From Streptomyces roseochromogenus subsp. oscitans DS 12.976 (GTDB lineage: Bacteria; Actinomycetota; Actinomycetes; Streptomycetales; Streptomycetaceae), in assembly GCF_000497445.1 (NCBI RefSeq), contig NZ_CM002285.1, positions 6,536,459 to 6,596,502 on the forward strand: a DNA stretch of 60,044 nucleotides, written 5' to 3'. A model generated the notes under the pieces. That model was given only the letters and a program-made list of their open reading frames with translations, searched no databases and was not told the DNA's origin. The position numbers and the translations under genes are program-made. Shown here one piece after another: positions 1-7,170 of this stretch. The stretch's first letter is position 1. Each line of letters opens with the position of its first letter.

Positions 1-22
1 GCCCGCACAACTCAACACACAA

Positions 23-95
23 GGTGCTGTAGCTCAGTTGGCAGAGCAGGCTCACTTATAAGGGTCGTGTCGCAGGTTCGAGTCCTGTCAGCACT
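23..95 (+). tRNA. phage-type tRNA, anticodon probably TAT (Ile) but ambiguous
   Basis: A cloverleaf can be drawn: 7-bp acceptor stem (23-29 with 89-95), D stem GCTC/GAGC, anticodon stem GGCTC/GGGTC (49-53 with 62-66), and T arm GCAGG-TTCGAGT-CCTGT. The anticodon loop ACTTATAA has 8 nt instead of 7, so the anticodon is uncertain: TAT (Ile, codon ATA) if the T before it is U33, or ATA otherwise. No CCA is encoded. It ends three bases before the next gene. Low stem quality (several G-U pairs) is common in phage tRNAs. Confidence 0.75.
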
Positions 96-97
96 AC

Positions 98-520
98 GTG
101 GAGAAGAAACTCAGTCCCAAGGCGCGAGGCGAGCTGACCGAGGCCATAGTCCTCGCCAAGCTGATCGAGTACGGCTACTCGGTCTCGATGCCGTTCGGCG
201 ACAACCGTCGCTACGACATGATCGTGGACGACGGCCGCCAGTTGCACCGCGTCCAGGTGAAGACGGCGCGAGACGGCCGCAACGCCGGAACCATCGAGTT
301 CAACACGGTGAGCGTCCACCCGATCTCCGGCCGTAAGACCCGGTACGACGGCCAAATCGAGGCGTTCGTCGCCTACCACCCTGGCAATCACGCCTTCTAT
401 TGGGCCCCCGCCGCTGTGTGCACGGGCAACGTGTTCCGACTCCGCACCGCTCCGGCGAAGAACAACCAGGTCTACGGCACCTGGCTGGCGGAGCCGTACC
501 TGCTTCGCCCCGTCACCTGA
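98..520 (+). CDS. PD-(D/E)XK nuclease-like protein (group I intron endonuclease family)
   Basis: A 140-residue protein resembling the small PD-(D/E)XK nucleases annotated as group I intron endonuclease-like. Visible core: an N-terminal helix with GELTEA (Glu of the fold), then RYDMIVDD (catalytic Asp region), then HRVQVKTA (the E/Q-x-K strand). This order fits a single-domain resolvase or homing-type nuclease cutting DNA. GTG start is immediately after the tRNA, so both could share a transcript. Such nucleases are often found beside tRNAs or introns, but no intron is visible in this tRNA. Substrate unknown; family call fairly sure. Confidence 0.7.
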   Translation: MEKKLSPKARGELTEAIVLAKLIEYGYSVSMPFGDNRRYDMIVDDGRQLHRVQVKTARDGRNAGTIEFNTVSVHPISGRKTRYDGQIEAFVAYHPGNHAFYWAPAAVCTGNVFRLRTAPAKNNQVYGTWLAEPYLLRPVT

Positions 521-603
521 CCCACAGACCGCCCAGCGGCAGGAGACGCGACCTGCGCCTGCGCATCGGCTCGCTTCCCGCCGCCAGGCCCCGGGAGCCC
601 GCC

Positions 604-795
604 ATGAGCGACACCACCTGTCACCACGTCATCGCCCACTGGGTCACCGACGAAGACCAGCAGCAGATCAACGAGGCCATCGCGTACGCCCGGCAGATCG
701 GCGACCTGGAGGCCCTGCCTTTGCTGCTGGCCCGTCTCACCCAGCCCTGCGACGCGCGCGACGCATACCGCGCGCAGAAGGAACAAGGAGCATGA
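604..795 (+). CDS. small hypothetical phage protein
   Basis: A 63-residue protein, no recognised domain. It is helical in prediction, acidic, with one Cys near the N-terminus (TTCHH) and one near the C-terminus (QPCDAR). The ATG follows a purine-poor stretch, so the start is not secure, but its TGA overlaps the ATG of the next gene (ATGA), which supports translation and coupling. It belongs to a run of tightly packed early-type phage genes (604-2604). Confidence 0.55.
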   Translation: MSDTTCHHVIAHWVTDEDQQQINEAIAYARQIGDLEALPLLLARLTQPCDARDAYRAQKEQGA

Positions 796-1331
796 GCATC
801 GACACCGCCGGCATCCCCGCCGGCCCCGTGCAGACCGGCCCCGTCGACTTCCACCCACGCGAGGAGCAGATCGCCATCCTGCGGGACGTCCTCAACGCGG
901 CCGGTGTCGAGTTGGGCGCGTACGACACCACGATCGTGGACTGGCTGGCTATGTGGGACTGGTCGACGTTCGCTGTCGTCGCCTCCTGGGTGGCGCGGGC
1001 CGCGCAGACCCGCGAGCCGGCCCCGGCCGTCGCCCTGCCGTCCCGGTTCGACGCGACCCCGGCCGAGGTCGACCAGCACCTGCGCCGCATCATCGCCGAG
1101 GACGTGTACCTGCGGTACCAGCAGACCATCGGCGCCCGGGCCGTCGCCGAGGCTGTGAAGGACGTGCGCCTGGAGGTCGCCGCTCCGGACGCACCGGACG
1201 CCCACCAGTGGCGCGCGGTAGCCGACTACCTCGACCCCGACAAGGGCGGCAACCCGTACCCGTCACAGCTCCGTAAGGACGCCGATGCGACGGCGCGCGC
1301 CACAAGCGACAGCGTGCGAGCGGACCAGTGA
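792..1331 (+). CDS. hypothetical phage protein
   Basis: A 179-residue soluble protein, not recognised. It starts with ATG overlapping the upstream stop and has GGAAC-AAGGAGC as ribosome binding site. Residues 22-110 are predicted mostly helical, with conserved-looking WLAMWDWSTF and SWVARAA segments. The C-terminus is charged. Its place between small genes and a DNA-binding protein suggests an early regulatory or DNA-metabolism role, but nothing in the sequence says which. Confidence 0.6.
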   Translation: MSIDTAGIPAGPVQTGPVDFHPREEQIAILRDVLNAAGVELGAYDTTIVDWLAMWDWSTFAVVASWVARAAQTREPAPAVALPSRFDATPAEVDQHLRRIIAEDVYLRYQQTIGARAVAEAVKDVRLEVAAPDAPDAHQWRAVADYLDPDKGGNPYPSQLRKDADATARATSDSVRADQ

Positions 1332-1741
1332 GCCAGCCGCCCGCCATGACCGTCGCCGTACGGCGCACGCGCGTGCACCAGCTCATCACGGACGATCCGA
1401 CACTGAGCGCCAGGAACATCGCAGCTCAGGTCGGGGTCAGCAAGGACACCGTCCTCCGCGACCTCGACGCGATCCGCCAGGCCCAGAGCCAGACCGCGCT
1501 GAAACCGACCGCCGATGAGCCGGAGACCGCGCCGGATGCGCCGGACGCCGCTGCCGGTGATGCGACAGGCAACCGCCTCGTTCTGATCATCGACGAGCCG
1601 CTGCGCCAGGCCCTCGCCGTACTGCGCGCCAAGGTCGGCGCCCCCGACACCCCGAAGCAGAACGAGGCCGCCGCGCGCGCCGCGATCCGCGCCCTGGCGG
1701 ACACCGTCCTCGAAGCCCAGCAGTACGCGCGGGACCGGTGA
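1328..1741 (+). CDS. helix-turn-helix DNA-binding protein
   Basis: A 137-residue protein with an N-terminal winged-helix/DeoR-like helix-turn-helix at about residues 15-48 (RVHQLITDDPTLSARNIAA, then QVGVSKDTVLRDLDAI). The middle is an Ala/Pro/Asp-rich linker, and the C-terminal half (LVLIIDEPLRQALAVLRAK) looks like a helical dimerisation or effector part. GTG start overlaps the upstream TGA (GTGA). It may regulate the early phage genes or act as a DNA-organising protein; its target is unknown. Confidence 0.65.
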   Translation: MSQPPAMTVAVRRTRVHQLITDDPTLSARNIAAQVGVSKDTVLRDLDAIRQAQSQTALKPTADEPETAPDAPDAAAGDATGNRLVLIIDEPLRQALAVLRAKVGAPDTPKQNEAAARAAIRALADTVLEAQQYARDR

Positions 1742-2604
1742 GCATGCCCGCTATACCGACGCCCCCGGGCCTGTGGCGGGCCTTGGCCCGGGACGCTGTC
1801 CTGAACCCGGAGGAACGCGCCGCGCGCGACGCTGTCCGCGCGGTGTGGGCGCACCTGGCGCCGCCCGCCACTGTGCCGCCGCGAGCAGGCCGGCCGCTGA
1901 CGGAGCGGTTGCAGCCGTACCAGTTGCTCATCGACCTCGCAGGCTGGAAGTTCCGCAGCGTGGCGACCGAGGAACGGGCGGGCGCCGAGGGGCTCGGCCC
2001 GAACGGGGCCGCCGTCATGGTGACCGTCACAATCGGCCGCCCGGTGAGGGCGTACGTGCTGCGCCCCTCGGCGAAGCGATCGCCCCACTGGCTGGCCACC
2101 AGCCCGACGGCCGTCGGACACTTCATCGAGCACGGCCAACTCCCGGCTAAGGCCAAGCGCCACCGTCCCGATTCGAAGTGCCGGTGTGGGAAGAAGGGCC
2201 GGTTTCCCAGTGAAGCCTGGGCGCAGAAGGCCTTGGTCAACATCTTGATCAACAAGGAGTTGCGGCAGAAGCGCCATGCGACTGAGCGACGCGTCTACAG
2301 GTGCCCCGGCGACGACCGCGTCTGGCACCAGCCGGATGAAGTGGTACCGCGCGACGGGACCGAAACCCACCAAGCAAGGAAGGATGACCCCATGACCACT
2401 GAACGAGTCAACGTCCGAGTGTTGCTGCTGTTCGGCGACCAGGCCGAGATCACGACCCCGTATCGCGACCACATGGATCCGGAGCGCGTGCCGGTCGCGC
2501 GGCTGGTCCGGGAGACCGGCGTCCAGCGTGACGAACTTGTGGGTGCCGAGCTGGTGGCCGTTGTTGGGGATGAGGGGGAACTGGTGCGGTTCGAGCGCGC
2601 TTGA
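1738..2604 (+). CDS. zinc-ribbon-like protein, possibly two genes joined in frame
   Basis: The frame stays open for 288 residues from a GTG (1738) or ATG (1744). The N-terminal ~200 residues include a small metal-binding-like patch (SKCRCGKKGRF ... VYRCPGDDRVWH), like many actinophage proteins with a short Cys/His ribbon. A second start is visible at 2392: GGAAGGATGACCCC-ATG, giving a 70-residue protein beginning MTTERVNVRVLLLFGDQ. Since no stop separates them, either there is one protein with an internal start, or an ancestral stop was lost. Function unknown. Confidence 0.5.
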   Translation: MSMPAIPTPPGLWRALARDAVLNPEERAARDAVRAVWAHLAPPATVPPRAGRPLTERLQPYQLLIDLAGWKFRSVATEERAGAEGLGPNGAAVMVTVTIGRPVRAYVLRPSAKRSPHWLATSPTAVGHFIEHGQLPAKAKRHRPDSKCRCGKKGRFPSEAWAQKALVNILINKELRQKRHATERRVYRCPGDDRVWHQPDEVVPRDGTETHQARKDDPMTTERVNVRVLLLFGDQAEITTPYRDHMDPERVPVARLVRETGVQRDELVGAELVAVVGDEGELVRFERA

Positions 2605-2610
2605 TCAGGT

Positions 2611-2640
2611 GGGGGACGGCTTGCGTCGTCCCCTTTTCCG
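2611..2640 (+). terminator. rho-independent terminator
   Basis: A GC-rich stem (GGGGACG with CGTCCCC, small loop) is followed by TTTT right after the stop at 2604. It closes the 604-2604 gene run and isolates the promoter at 2653. Confidence 0.6.
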
Positions 2641-2652
2641 ATCCCGAAGGTG

Positions 2653-2682
2653 TTGCATTCTTAGAAGTTGCTGCTGTATTCT
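2653..2682 (+). promoter_or_regulatory. sigma70-type promoter with two TTCTTAGAA palindromes
   Basis: TTGCAT (-35) and TATTCT (-10) are separated by 18 nt. Two copies of ATTCTTAGAAGT, each with a TTCT-T-AGAA inverted repeat, lie between the hexamers and over the -10, which is where a repressor would block RNA polymerase. The same arrangement (TTGCAA-18-TAAAGT) recurs at 3193. Confidence 0.6.
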
Positions 2683-2690
2683 TAGAAGTG

Positions 2691-2756
2691 TCAGGGAGGG
2701 GGTGAGAGCCCGAACTGACACCCAGTTGAAAACTCAACAGAGGAAGGACAGTCACC
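2691..2756 (+). promoter_or_regulatory. 5' leader element, copy 1
   Basis: The leader between promoter and start codon carries GGGGGTGAGAGCCC and then CCAGTTGAAAACTC followed by a strong AGAGGAAGGA ribosome binding site. The two blocks are shared with leaders at 3231 and 3783, implying a common RNA structure or protein-binding site. Confidence 0.55.
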
Positions 2757-3134
2757 ATGGCTGACCGCGAAGAGACCGAGATCATGCGGGCTCTGGCCCA
2801 CTCGATCTCGGTGGTCTACTCGATCCTGGTGGACGTTTGCGCGGCACTCCCCGTGCCGATCGGTCTCCCGACCGACCGCCACATCCCCGCAACCGACGCG
2901 GTCCCCGCAATCCAGCGGGTGGCCGCACTCGCCAAGGACCAGCCGATGGGCGAGACCCAGGAAGCGCAGCTGTTCACCGGCTGCATCCACCTCCTGGCCG
3001 CCATCGACCTCTACGCACTGTGTGTGACGAGGTTCGAGGAGACCCGGGCTGAAGGGGCGGGCGCGAACCTCGTCTATGCCGACGAGGCTCTGAAGAGCCT
3101 CGCCCTCTGGCTCGTGATCAACGAGGCCGACTGA
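2757..3134 (+). CDS. hypothetical protein, paralogue of the next gene
   Basis: A 125-residue, mostly helical, acidic protein; no domain recognised. It shares length, layout and local wording with the product of 3292-3687: both have a ...IVDV/LEDL..LPVPI/LPIPV..P segment near residue 30 and a DEPI/DQPM motif near residue 65, so the two are diverged paralogues. Each has its own promoter, leader and terminator, making each a self-contained transcription unit of the kind seen in phage moron genes. It may be expressed in the lysogen. Function unknown. Confidence 0.65.
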   Translation: MADREETEIMRALAHSISVVYSILVDVCAALPVPIGLPTDRHIPATDAVPAIQRVAALAKDQPMGETQEAQLFTGCIHLLAAIDLYALCVTRFEETRAEGAGANLVYADEALKSLALWLVINEAD

Positions 3135-3143
3135 TCCACGCCG

Positions 3144-3170
3144 CCCCCCGGCCGCCAGCCGGGGGGCTTT
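3144..3170 (+). terminator. rho-independent terminator
   Basis: A 9-bp GC stem CCCCCCGGC/GCCGGGGGG with loop CGCCA is followed by CTTT, ten bases after the stop codon. The stem-loop sequence is nearly the same as the one after the paralogous gene (3694-3724). Confidence 0.75.
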
Positions 3171-3192
3171 CCTCGTTCCACACCCCTGGGTG

Positions 3193-3222
3193 TTGCAATT
3201 ATAGAAGCAAGTGCTGTAAAGT
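3193..3222 (+). promoter_or_regulatory. sigma70-type promoter, second copy
   Basis: TTGCAA, 18-nt spacer, TAAAGT. It aligns with the promoter at 2653, but the TTCTTAGAA palindromes are degenerate here (TTATAGAAG, GTTAGAGA), so the operator may be weaker. Confidence 0.55.
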
Positions 3223-3230
3223 TAGAGATG

Positions 3231-3291
3231 TCAGGACGGGGGGTGAGAGCCCCGGACCTGATCCAGTTGAAAATTCCAGAGAGGAGAAGTC
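3231..3291 (+). promoter_or_regulatory. 5' leader element, copy 2
   Basis: Contains GGGGGGTGAGAGCCCC and TCCAGTTGAAAATTCC, followed by AGAGAGGAGAAGTC and a GTG start. It matches copies 1 and 3 in order and spacing. Confidence 0.55.
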
Positions 3292-3687
3292 GTGGCAGAT
3301 CACGACAGCAGGGAGCGGTTCCTTGCGCTCGGCGAGGCCGTCATCGGGGCGTATGCGTACATCGCGTCGCTCCTGGAGGACCTCCCGATCCCCGTCATCA
3401 TCCCGGACATCGTCCAGGTGGCCGAGGAAGGCGGGGACCTGGCGGACGTCCTCCTTGCACTCAACCGGGTGCGGGCGGTCGTAGAGGATGAGCCGATCTC
3501 GGAGTACCACCGGAGGGCCTTCGAGCACATGTTGCTCGATTGGTTCGCCGCCTACGAGATCATCACCCTCGTGCGGGTCGCTGGTCCCGCGCCCTGGCGG
3601 CTCGACGTGGTCGAGTTCGCACTCAACCGGCTCGTTACCTGGGCCGAAGTGATCGAGAACGACGAGCAGGACGACGACGAGTCGTAA
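3292..3687 (+). CDS. hypothetical protein, paralogue of the 2757 gene
   Basis: A 131-residue acidic helical protein ending in a poly-acidic tail (NDEQDDDES). GTG start is set by the GAGAGGAGAAG ribosome binding site. Similar to the 2757 product in length, in the LPIPVIIP / LPVPIGLP segment and in the helix that follows DEPISEYHRRAF. No enzyme motif is visible. It has its own promoter, leader and terminator. The duplication of the whole unit, regulatory parts included, suggests the cassette copied itself as a block. Confidence 0.65.
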   Translation: MADHDSRERFLALGEAVIGAYAYIASLLEDLPIPVIIPDIVQVAEEGGDLADVLLALNRVRAVVEDEPISEYHRRAFEHMLLDWFAAYEIITLVRVAGPAPWRLDVVEFALNRLVTWAEVIENDEQDDDES

Positions 3688-3693
3688 TGCGCC

Positions 3694-3724
3694 CGCCCGC
3701 CCCGGCCGCCAGCCGGGGCGGGCG
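3694..3724 (+). terminator. rho-independent terminator
   Basis: A 13-bp perfect stem CGCCCGCCCCGGC/GCCGGGGCGGGCG with loop CGCCA begins seven bases after the stop, followed by CCCCTCTCCTC. Same loop as the terminator at 3144. Confidence 0.7.
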
Positions 3725-3782
3725 CCCCTCTCCTCCCGGAGCTTCGCCCCCAAGAACACAACGGGGGCCGACGCCGTATCCC

Positions 3783-3849
3783 CAGCACGCTGGGGGTGAG
3801 AGAGCGCCGGCCCCACCAGTTGAAAACTCCGCAAAGGAGATTCCCCACC
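3783..3849 (+). promoter_or_regulatory. 5' leader element, copy 3
   Basis: GGGGGTGAGAG followed by ACCAGTTGAAAACTCC and the ribosome binding site AAAGGAGA. A small CCCCAGCACGCTGGGG hairpin overlaps its 5' end. Unlike copies 1 and 2, no clear TTGCA promoter lies upstream. Confidence 0.5.
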
Positions 3850-4245
3850 ATGGTAGACCGACCCCGCCTGATCGCTCCCGAAATCGCCGAACAGTACGGC
3901 GTAAGTATCCACACCGTCACCAAGACCTGGGCGCAGCATCCCGCCTGGCCCGACCACGTCGACAAGCGCGGCCGCTACAAGGAGTACGCGGCCCGGGACA
4001 TCGCCGACTTCGTCCGCGACCACGTCGAGCGCCAGGCCGTCACCCTGGAGCCCCGTCGCCTCTACACCGCCCAGCAGCTGGAGGACGCCGGGATCGGCAT
4101 CAAGGCCGGAACGATCCGCGCCGACCTGACTCGGGGCCGCTGGCCCAAACCCGACGACACCGAGGGTGGCGCCAACCGCTGGTTCGGCGCCACCGCCACG
4201 CAGGCGCTCGCCACGCGCCGTGGCTACCGGAAGGCTGACAGCTGA
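3850..4245 (+). CDS. DNA-binding protein with two helix-turn-helix-like segments
   Basis: A 131-residue basic protein. Residues 6-40 (LIAPEIAEQYGVSIHTVTK) look like a MerR/excisionase-type winged helix that reads a site word by word, and residues 70-110 (LYTAQQLEDAGIGIKAGTIR) repeat the pattern, so it may bind as an internal tandem. Tyr/Trp-rich wings (GRYKEYAARDI, NRWFGATAT) fit that fold. ATG start has AAAGGAGA seven bases upstream. Likely a phage regulator or excision/control factor; no integrase is in view to decide. Confidence 0.65.
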   Translation: MVDRPRLIAPEIAEQYGVSIHTVTKTWAQHPAWPDHVDKRGRYKEYAARDIADFVRDHVERQAVTLEPRRLYTAQQLEDAGIGIKAGTIRADLTRGRWPKPDDTEGGANRWFGATATQALATRRGYRKADS

Positions 4246-4381
4246 CCCACCAGGGCAGTGGAAGCGGACGCGGGAACGGCTGTTCAGGTTGCCTGATCGC
4301 CCATCTTTTACCCGCGAACCGTGCAACCGTGGGACTCCTGCGCAAGTCCTTCACATGTACTCCACTGAACTCGGGGGGATT

Positions 4382-5116
4382 ATGAGATCGCGGAACCCAC
4401 AACCCCACCAGCCCAGTTGGGCCGCCCCGCAGCGACCCGGCGACGACACGGTAGTCGTCCAGCCGCCACGGAAGCGCAAGGTCGGCAAGTTCGTCGGCTT
4501 CGGCTGCCTCGTGCCCGTCGCCATCTTCTTCCTGCTCGCCGCCATCGGAGCGGCGATGGGCGGCGGCAACAAGTCCAGCAACGCCGGCGCCTCGACGAGC
4601 CCCAGCCCGACGAAGACCAGCGCCGCGCCCACCCAGGCCGCCAAGACCACGGCACCGGCGAAGCCCACCCCGGCCGCCAAGACCGCCGCGCCCGTACAGG
4701 CCAGCGCCACCATCTCGCCCACGCCAAAGCAGGCCAGCGCGGACGCCCGCAAGAAGGCCGCGGCGATCCTGGAGAAGGAAGACCAGGACTTCCGCGACTT
4801 CCTCGCCAAGGGCGAGGACGTGGTCGGCACGCCGCAGTACACATCCTGGTACAACAAGGCTGTCGTCGGCCTGGACATGCAGCAGAACGCGTTCAAGAAG
4901 GCCGACGCCTACTTCACCGCGGACAACGAACCGACGGATCTACTGGAAGCCTGGCGGGCTGACAACGGAGACGGCAACGCGGCGATCACTCAATTCGGTT
5001 CGGACGGACTCAGCCCCGACGCCCCCGATGCAGCCACGCGCAAGGACGCGTCCGACTGCCTTGCGGCACTCGCGAAGGCCGACAAGGACGCCGAGAAGAT
5101 CGCGAAAGGGAGCTGA
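4382..5116 (+). CDS. membrane-anchored protein with Ser/Thr/Pro/Ala-rich stalk
   Basis: A 244-residue protein. A Pro/Gln-rich and basic N-terminus (residues 1-35) is followed by one transmembrane helix (about 38-58, FGCLVPVAIFFLLAAIGAAM), a low-complexity stalk of Thr/Ala/Lys/Pro (about 63-118), and a C-terminal helical domain of ~120 residues. Topology is probably Nin-Cout. ATG start follows CGGGGGGATT. Such proteins are common in Streptomyces and its phages; here it may alter the lysogen envelope. Function unknown. Confidence 0.65.
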   Translation: MRSRNPQPHQPSWAAPQRPGDDTVVVQPPRKRKVGKFVGFGCLVPVAIFFLLAAIGAAMGGGNKSSNAGASTSPSPTKTSAAPTQAAKTTAPAKPTPAAKTAAPVQASATISPTPKQASADARKKAAAILEKEDQDFRDFLAKGEDVVGTPQYTSWYNKAVVGLDMQQNAFKKADAYFTADNEPTDLLEAWRADNGDGNAAITQFGSDGLSPDAPDAATRKDASDCLAALAKADKDAEKIAKGS

Positions 5117-5181
5117 GCAGCGGGTCGGTGCGAGCGGGCACACTGGATGCATCAACCCCACATGCACCACCGGAGGCCCGT

Positions 5182-5925
5182 GTGTCCGAGAGCCCCGACC
5201 TCGCCGACTACGAATGGCCCGCCTGTCTCGCCTGCCATCAGGACCTCTGGGAGGACGAGACAGGCCGATACGCCTGCCGCCCCTGCGAGAACCGCACCCA
5301 CCAGCGGCTCACCGAACTCCCTGGCCTGTTCGCCCGCCTCCACACCACCGCGCAGCTCATGCGCGGAGCCCGCCCGGCCGGCGCGGGCACGTCCGGCTCC
5401 CCGACGCCGGCCATCCCGCCTCGAATCGACGTCCTCAACCTGGCGAGCGCCGGGGGAGTCGCCACCCGCCTCCAGGCGATCGAGGACGCCTGGCGAAAGG
5501 CGTTCGGCCGCCGCATCGAGCCTGCCAGCGATGGCGTACGCATCTTCGCCCCCTGGCGCACCACGCCGGGCCGCGCCGTCGCCGGTCAGATCGAGTTCTT
5601 GATCATCAACTTGCAGCGGGCCTGCGAGACGTACGAATCGATCGACCAGGACATCGAGGAGATCCGCCGCATCCACGCGGAGTGCAGCAACGCCCTCAAC
5701 CCGAACCAGCGCCCCGGCCGCGTCAAGATCGGCGTGTGCCCCGTCGTCCTGGACGACGAGAACGAGCTGCGCTGCGCCGCACAGCTCACCGCCTCCACCA
5801 GCAGCTTCACCGTGCGCTGCCCAAACTGCCAGACCACCTGGGACGGAAACGAGGAGTGGAAGGCGCTCCACCGCGCCCAGCGCGAAGCACTCCTGCCGAC
5901 GGCCGGACTCACCACAGCCGCGTGA
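5182..5925 (+). CDS. protein with zinc-ribbon ends
   Basis: A 247-residue protein with a Cys4-type ribbon at the N-terminus (CLACHQDLW ... YACRPCENR, residues ~13-38) and a second near the C-terminus (IGVCPVVL ... VRCPNCQTTW, residues ~190-220). The region between is predicted helical. Streptomyces phages and mobile elements often carry proteins of this layout, with no known function. GTG start chosen because GGAGG lies seven bases upstream; the frame stays open a little further 5'. Confidence 0.65.
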   Translation: MSESPDLADYEWPACLACHQDLWEDETGRYACRPCENRTHQRLTELPGLFARLHTTAQLMRGARPAGAGTSGSPTPAIPPRIDVLNLASAGGVATRLQAIEDAWRKAFGRRIEPASDGVRIFAPWRTTPGRAVAGQIEFLIINLQRACETYESIDQDIEEIRRIHAECSNALNPNQRPGRVKIGVCPVVLDDENELRCAAQLTASTSSFTVRCPNCQTTWDGNEEWKALHRAQREALLPTAGLTTAA

Positions 5926-6029
5926 AGCAGCAAGCCACACCCCTTGACAATCCGGGAACAGGTTGCCGAGTGATCCACCGATTCTGTAATCTCCAAATCG
6001 TTCACTGGAACACGTGACCCAAGAACCCT

Positions 6030-6066
6030 GAAGACCCTCACCGTGACCGCACCGGTGAGGGTCTTC
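6030..6066 (+). terminator. 13-bp perfect inverted repeat (terminator or leader hairpin)
   Basis: GAAGACCCTCACC and its exact reverse complement GGTGAGGGTCTTC surround an 11-nt loop. There is no T-run, and the hairpin ends just upstream of the ribosome binding site GGGGAGG of the 6088 gene. It may terminate the upstream transcript or control access to that gene. Confidence 0.5.
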
Positions 6067-6087
6067 GCGTACCTGCGGGGAGGTGCC

Positions 6088-6357
6088 ATGGTCGCCTTCC
6101 CGAACCCGGACGGCATCGACGTCTACGGCGCCCAGCTCGCCGACGGCGACCAGCTCGGCGACCTCTGGGAAGCGGCCCGCGCCGCCGGAGTGAAGCCCAA
6201 CACGATCCGCGTCTGGATGACCCGCAAGAAGATCGAACCGGTGCTACCCGACAGCGAGGCAGGCCCCTTGTTCCACCTGCCCACCGTCATCGCAGCGTCG
6301 AAGGTTCGCCCCGGCCGCCCAAGCACCGCCGCCTCTTATGACCTGGGGGGTCCATGA
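6088..6357 (+). CDS. small helix-turn-helix protein
   Basis: An 89-residue protein. Residues 25-50 (DLWEAARAAGVKPNTIRVWM) form a MerR/DNA-binding-like helix-turn-helix, followed by a short wing (SEAGPLFHLPTV). Start at ATG 6088 is preferred over one 45 bases upstream because GGGGAGGTG lies just before it and the upstream choice would run through the 13-bp hairpin. It could be a terminase-associated or control DNA-binding protein. Specific role unknown. Confidence 0.6.
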   Translation: MVAFPNPDGIDVYGAQLADGDQLGDLWEAARAAGVKPNTIRVWMTRKKIEPVLPDSEAGPLFHLPTVIAASKVRPGRPSTAASYDLGGP

Positions 6358-6484
6358 GACGAGGCGTCCGAGGGCGCGGGTGCAGGCGGAGCGGTAGTTG
6401 GCGGTCGGGGCGGTGATTCCCGCCGTGAGCAGGTACCAGTTACGTGACAGTGCGCTACGCAGAGCAGGGCTTTCTCGTCTCGGC

Positions 6485-6856
6485 TCAGCACACGTCGGGC
6501 TTATCGCATTCGAACCACACCGAATGCGCGGTGGGCTCGTAGTCTGGCGTGTTCCACCCGGTGCCCCGCCCGGGCTTTCCCGCAGCGGCGACAACCAACT
6601 GCTGGTGGCAGTCGCTGGTTGCATAGATGTGCGCCGTCTTGTCCGTCCCGTTGGTGCCGCTCTTGGCGCCCCAGATCACCAGGGGGATGCACTTGTCTGT
6701 CGGTACGTTGCGCAGGCCGATGGGCACGTCTTTACCGCTCATGTAGATGAAGTCGCCGTGGGCGACTCCCGCAGCTGCGGCCGTCGATGCCCCTGCCGTG
6801 ACGGCCAAGAGCGCGGCGATGGGCAGGATGAACAAGGTGGTGATGCGATGGGACAC
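6485..6856 (-). CDS. small secreted protein, likely moron
   Basis: A 123-residue protein with a Sec signal peptide: MSHRITT, a hydrophobic stretch (LFILPIAALLAVTAGAS) and an Ala-rich cleavage region near residue 28. The mature part of ~95 residues has four Cys (KCIPL, SDCHQ, FECDK, DVC), suggesting two disulfides. No enzyme motif. It is the only gene on the minus strand in this early module, the usual sign of an independently expressed lysogenic-conversion gene. Some resemblance to small secreted Streptomyces proteins of unknown function. Confidence 0.7.
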   Translation of the reverse strand: MSHRITTLFILPIAALLAVTAGASTAAAAGVAHGDFIYMSGKDVPIGLRNVPTDKCIPLVIWGAKSGTNGTDKTAHIYATSDCHQQLVVAAAGKPGRGTGWNTPDYEPTAHSVWFECDKPDVC

Positions 6857-7170
6857 GGGTCCTCCCCCGTTGCTGTCGTACCTTCAGTGAGCTGTGCACA
6901 TCCAGTCGCTCCGCGCTGACGCACGAGCCACGCTCCAGGTGACGCGCACGCTCAAATAGTGACTAAGGAGCCGAGGGGCGCAGTAAGGGCGAAACTCGCC
7001 AAAACTGACGTAGACGACCCGCCAGTCCAGTGCTGGCACACAGAGCCCGGCCCCCCGTGTCACTGAACATCTGCCCACAGCCCGAACGCTCCGCCGTCGG
7101 CGGCCGGCGCATCCACCCCGCCGAATGACCCGGTGACCTGGACTTCGCAGCACTATCACGGAGGACGACC
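6857..7170. other. intergenic region between divergent genes
   Basis: 314 bases without a convincing gene. It must hold the promoter of the secreted-protein gene (minus strand) and the leader of the HNH gene (plus strand); the HNH ribosome binding site is CACGGAGGACG. No repeat or RNA was recognised. Confidence 0.4.

Noticed and set aside
2691..2756. TPP riboswitch resemblance of the GGGTGAGAG motif
   Set aside because: The conserved CTGAGA core and the second thi-box half are missing; the downstream genes are not thiamine-related.
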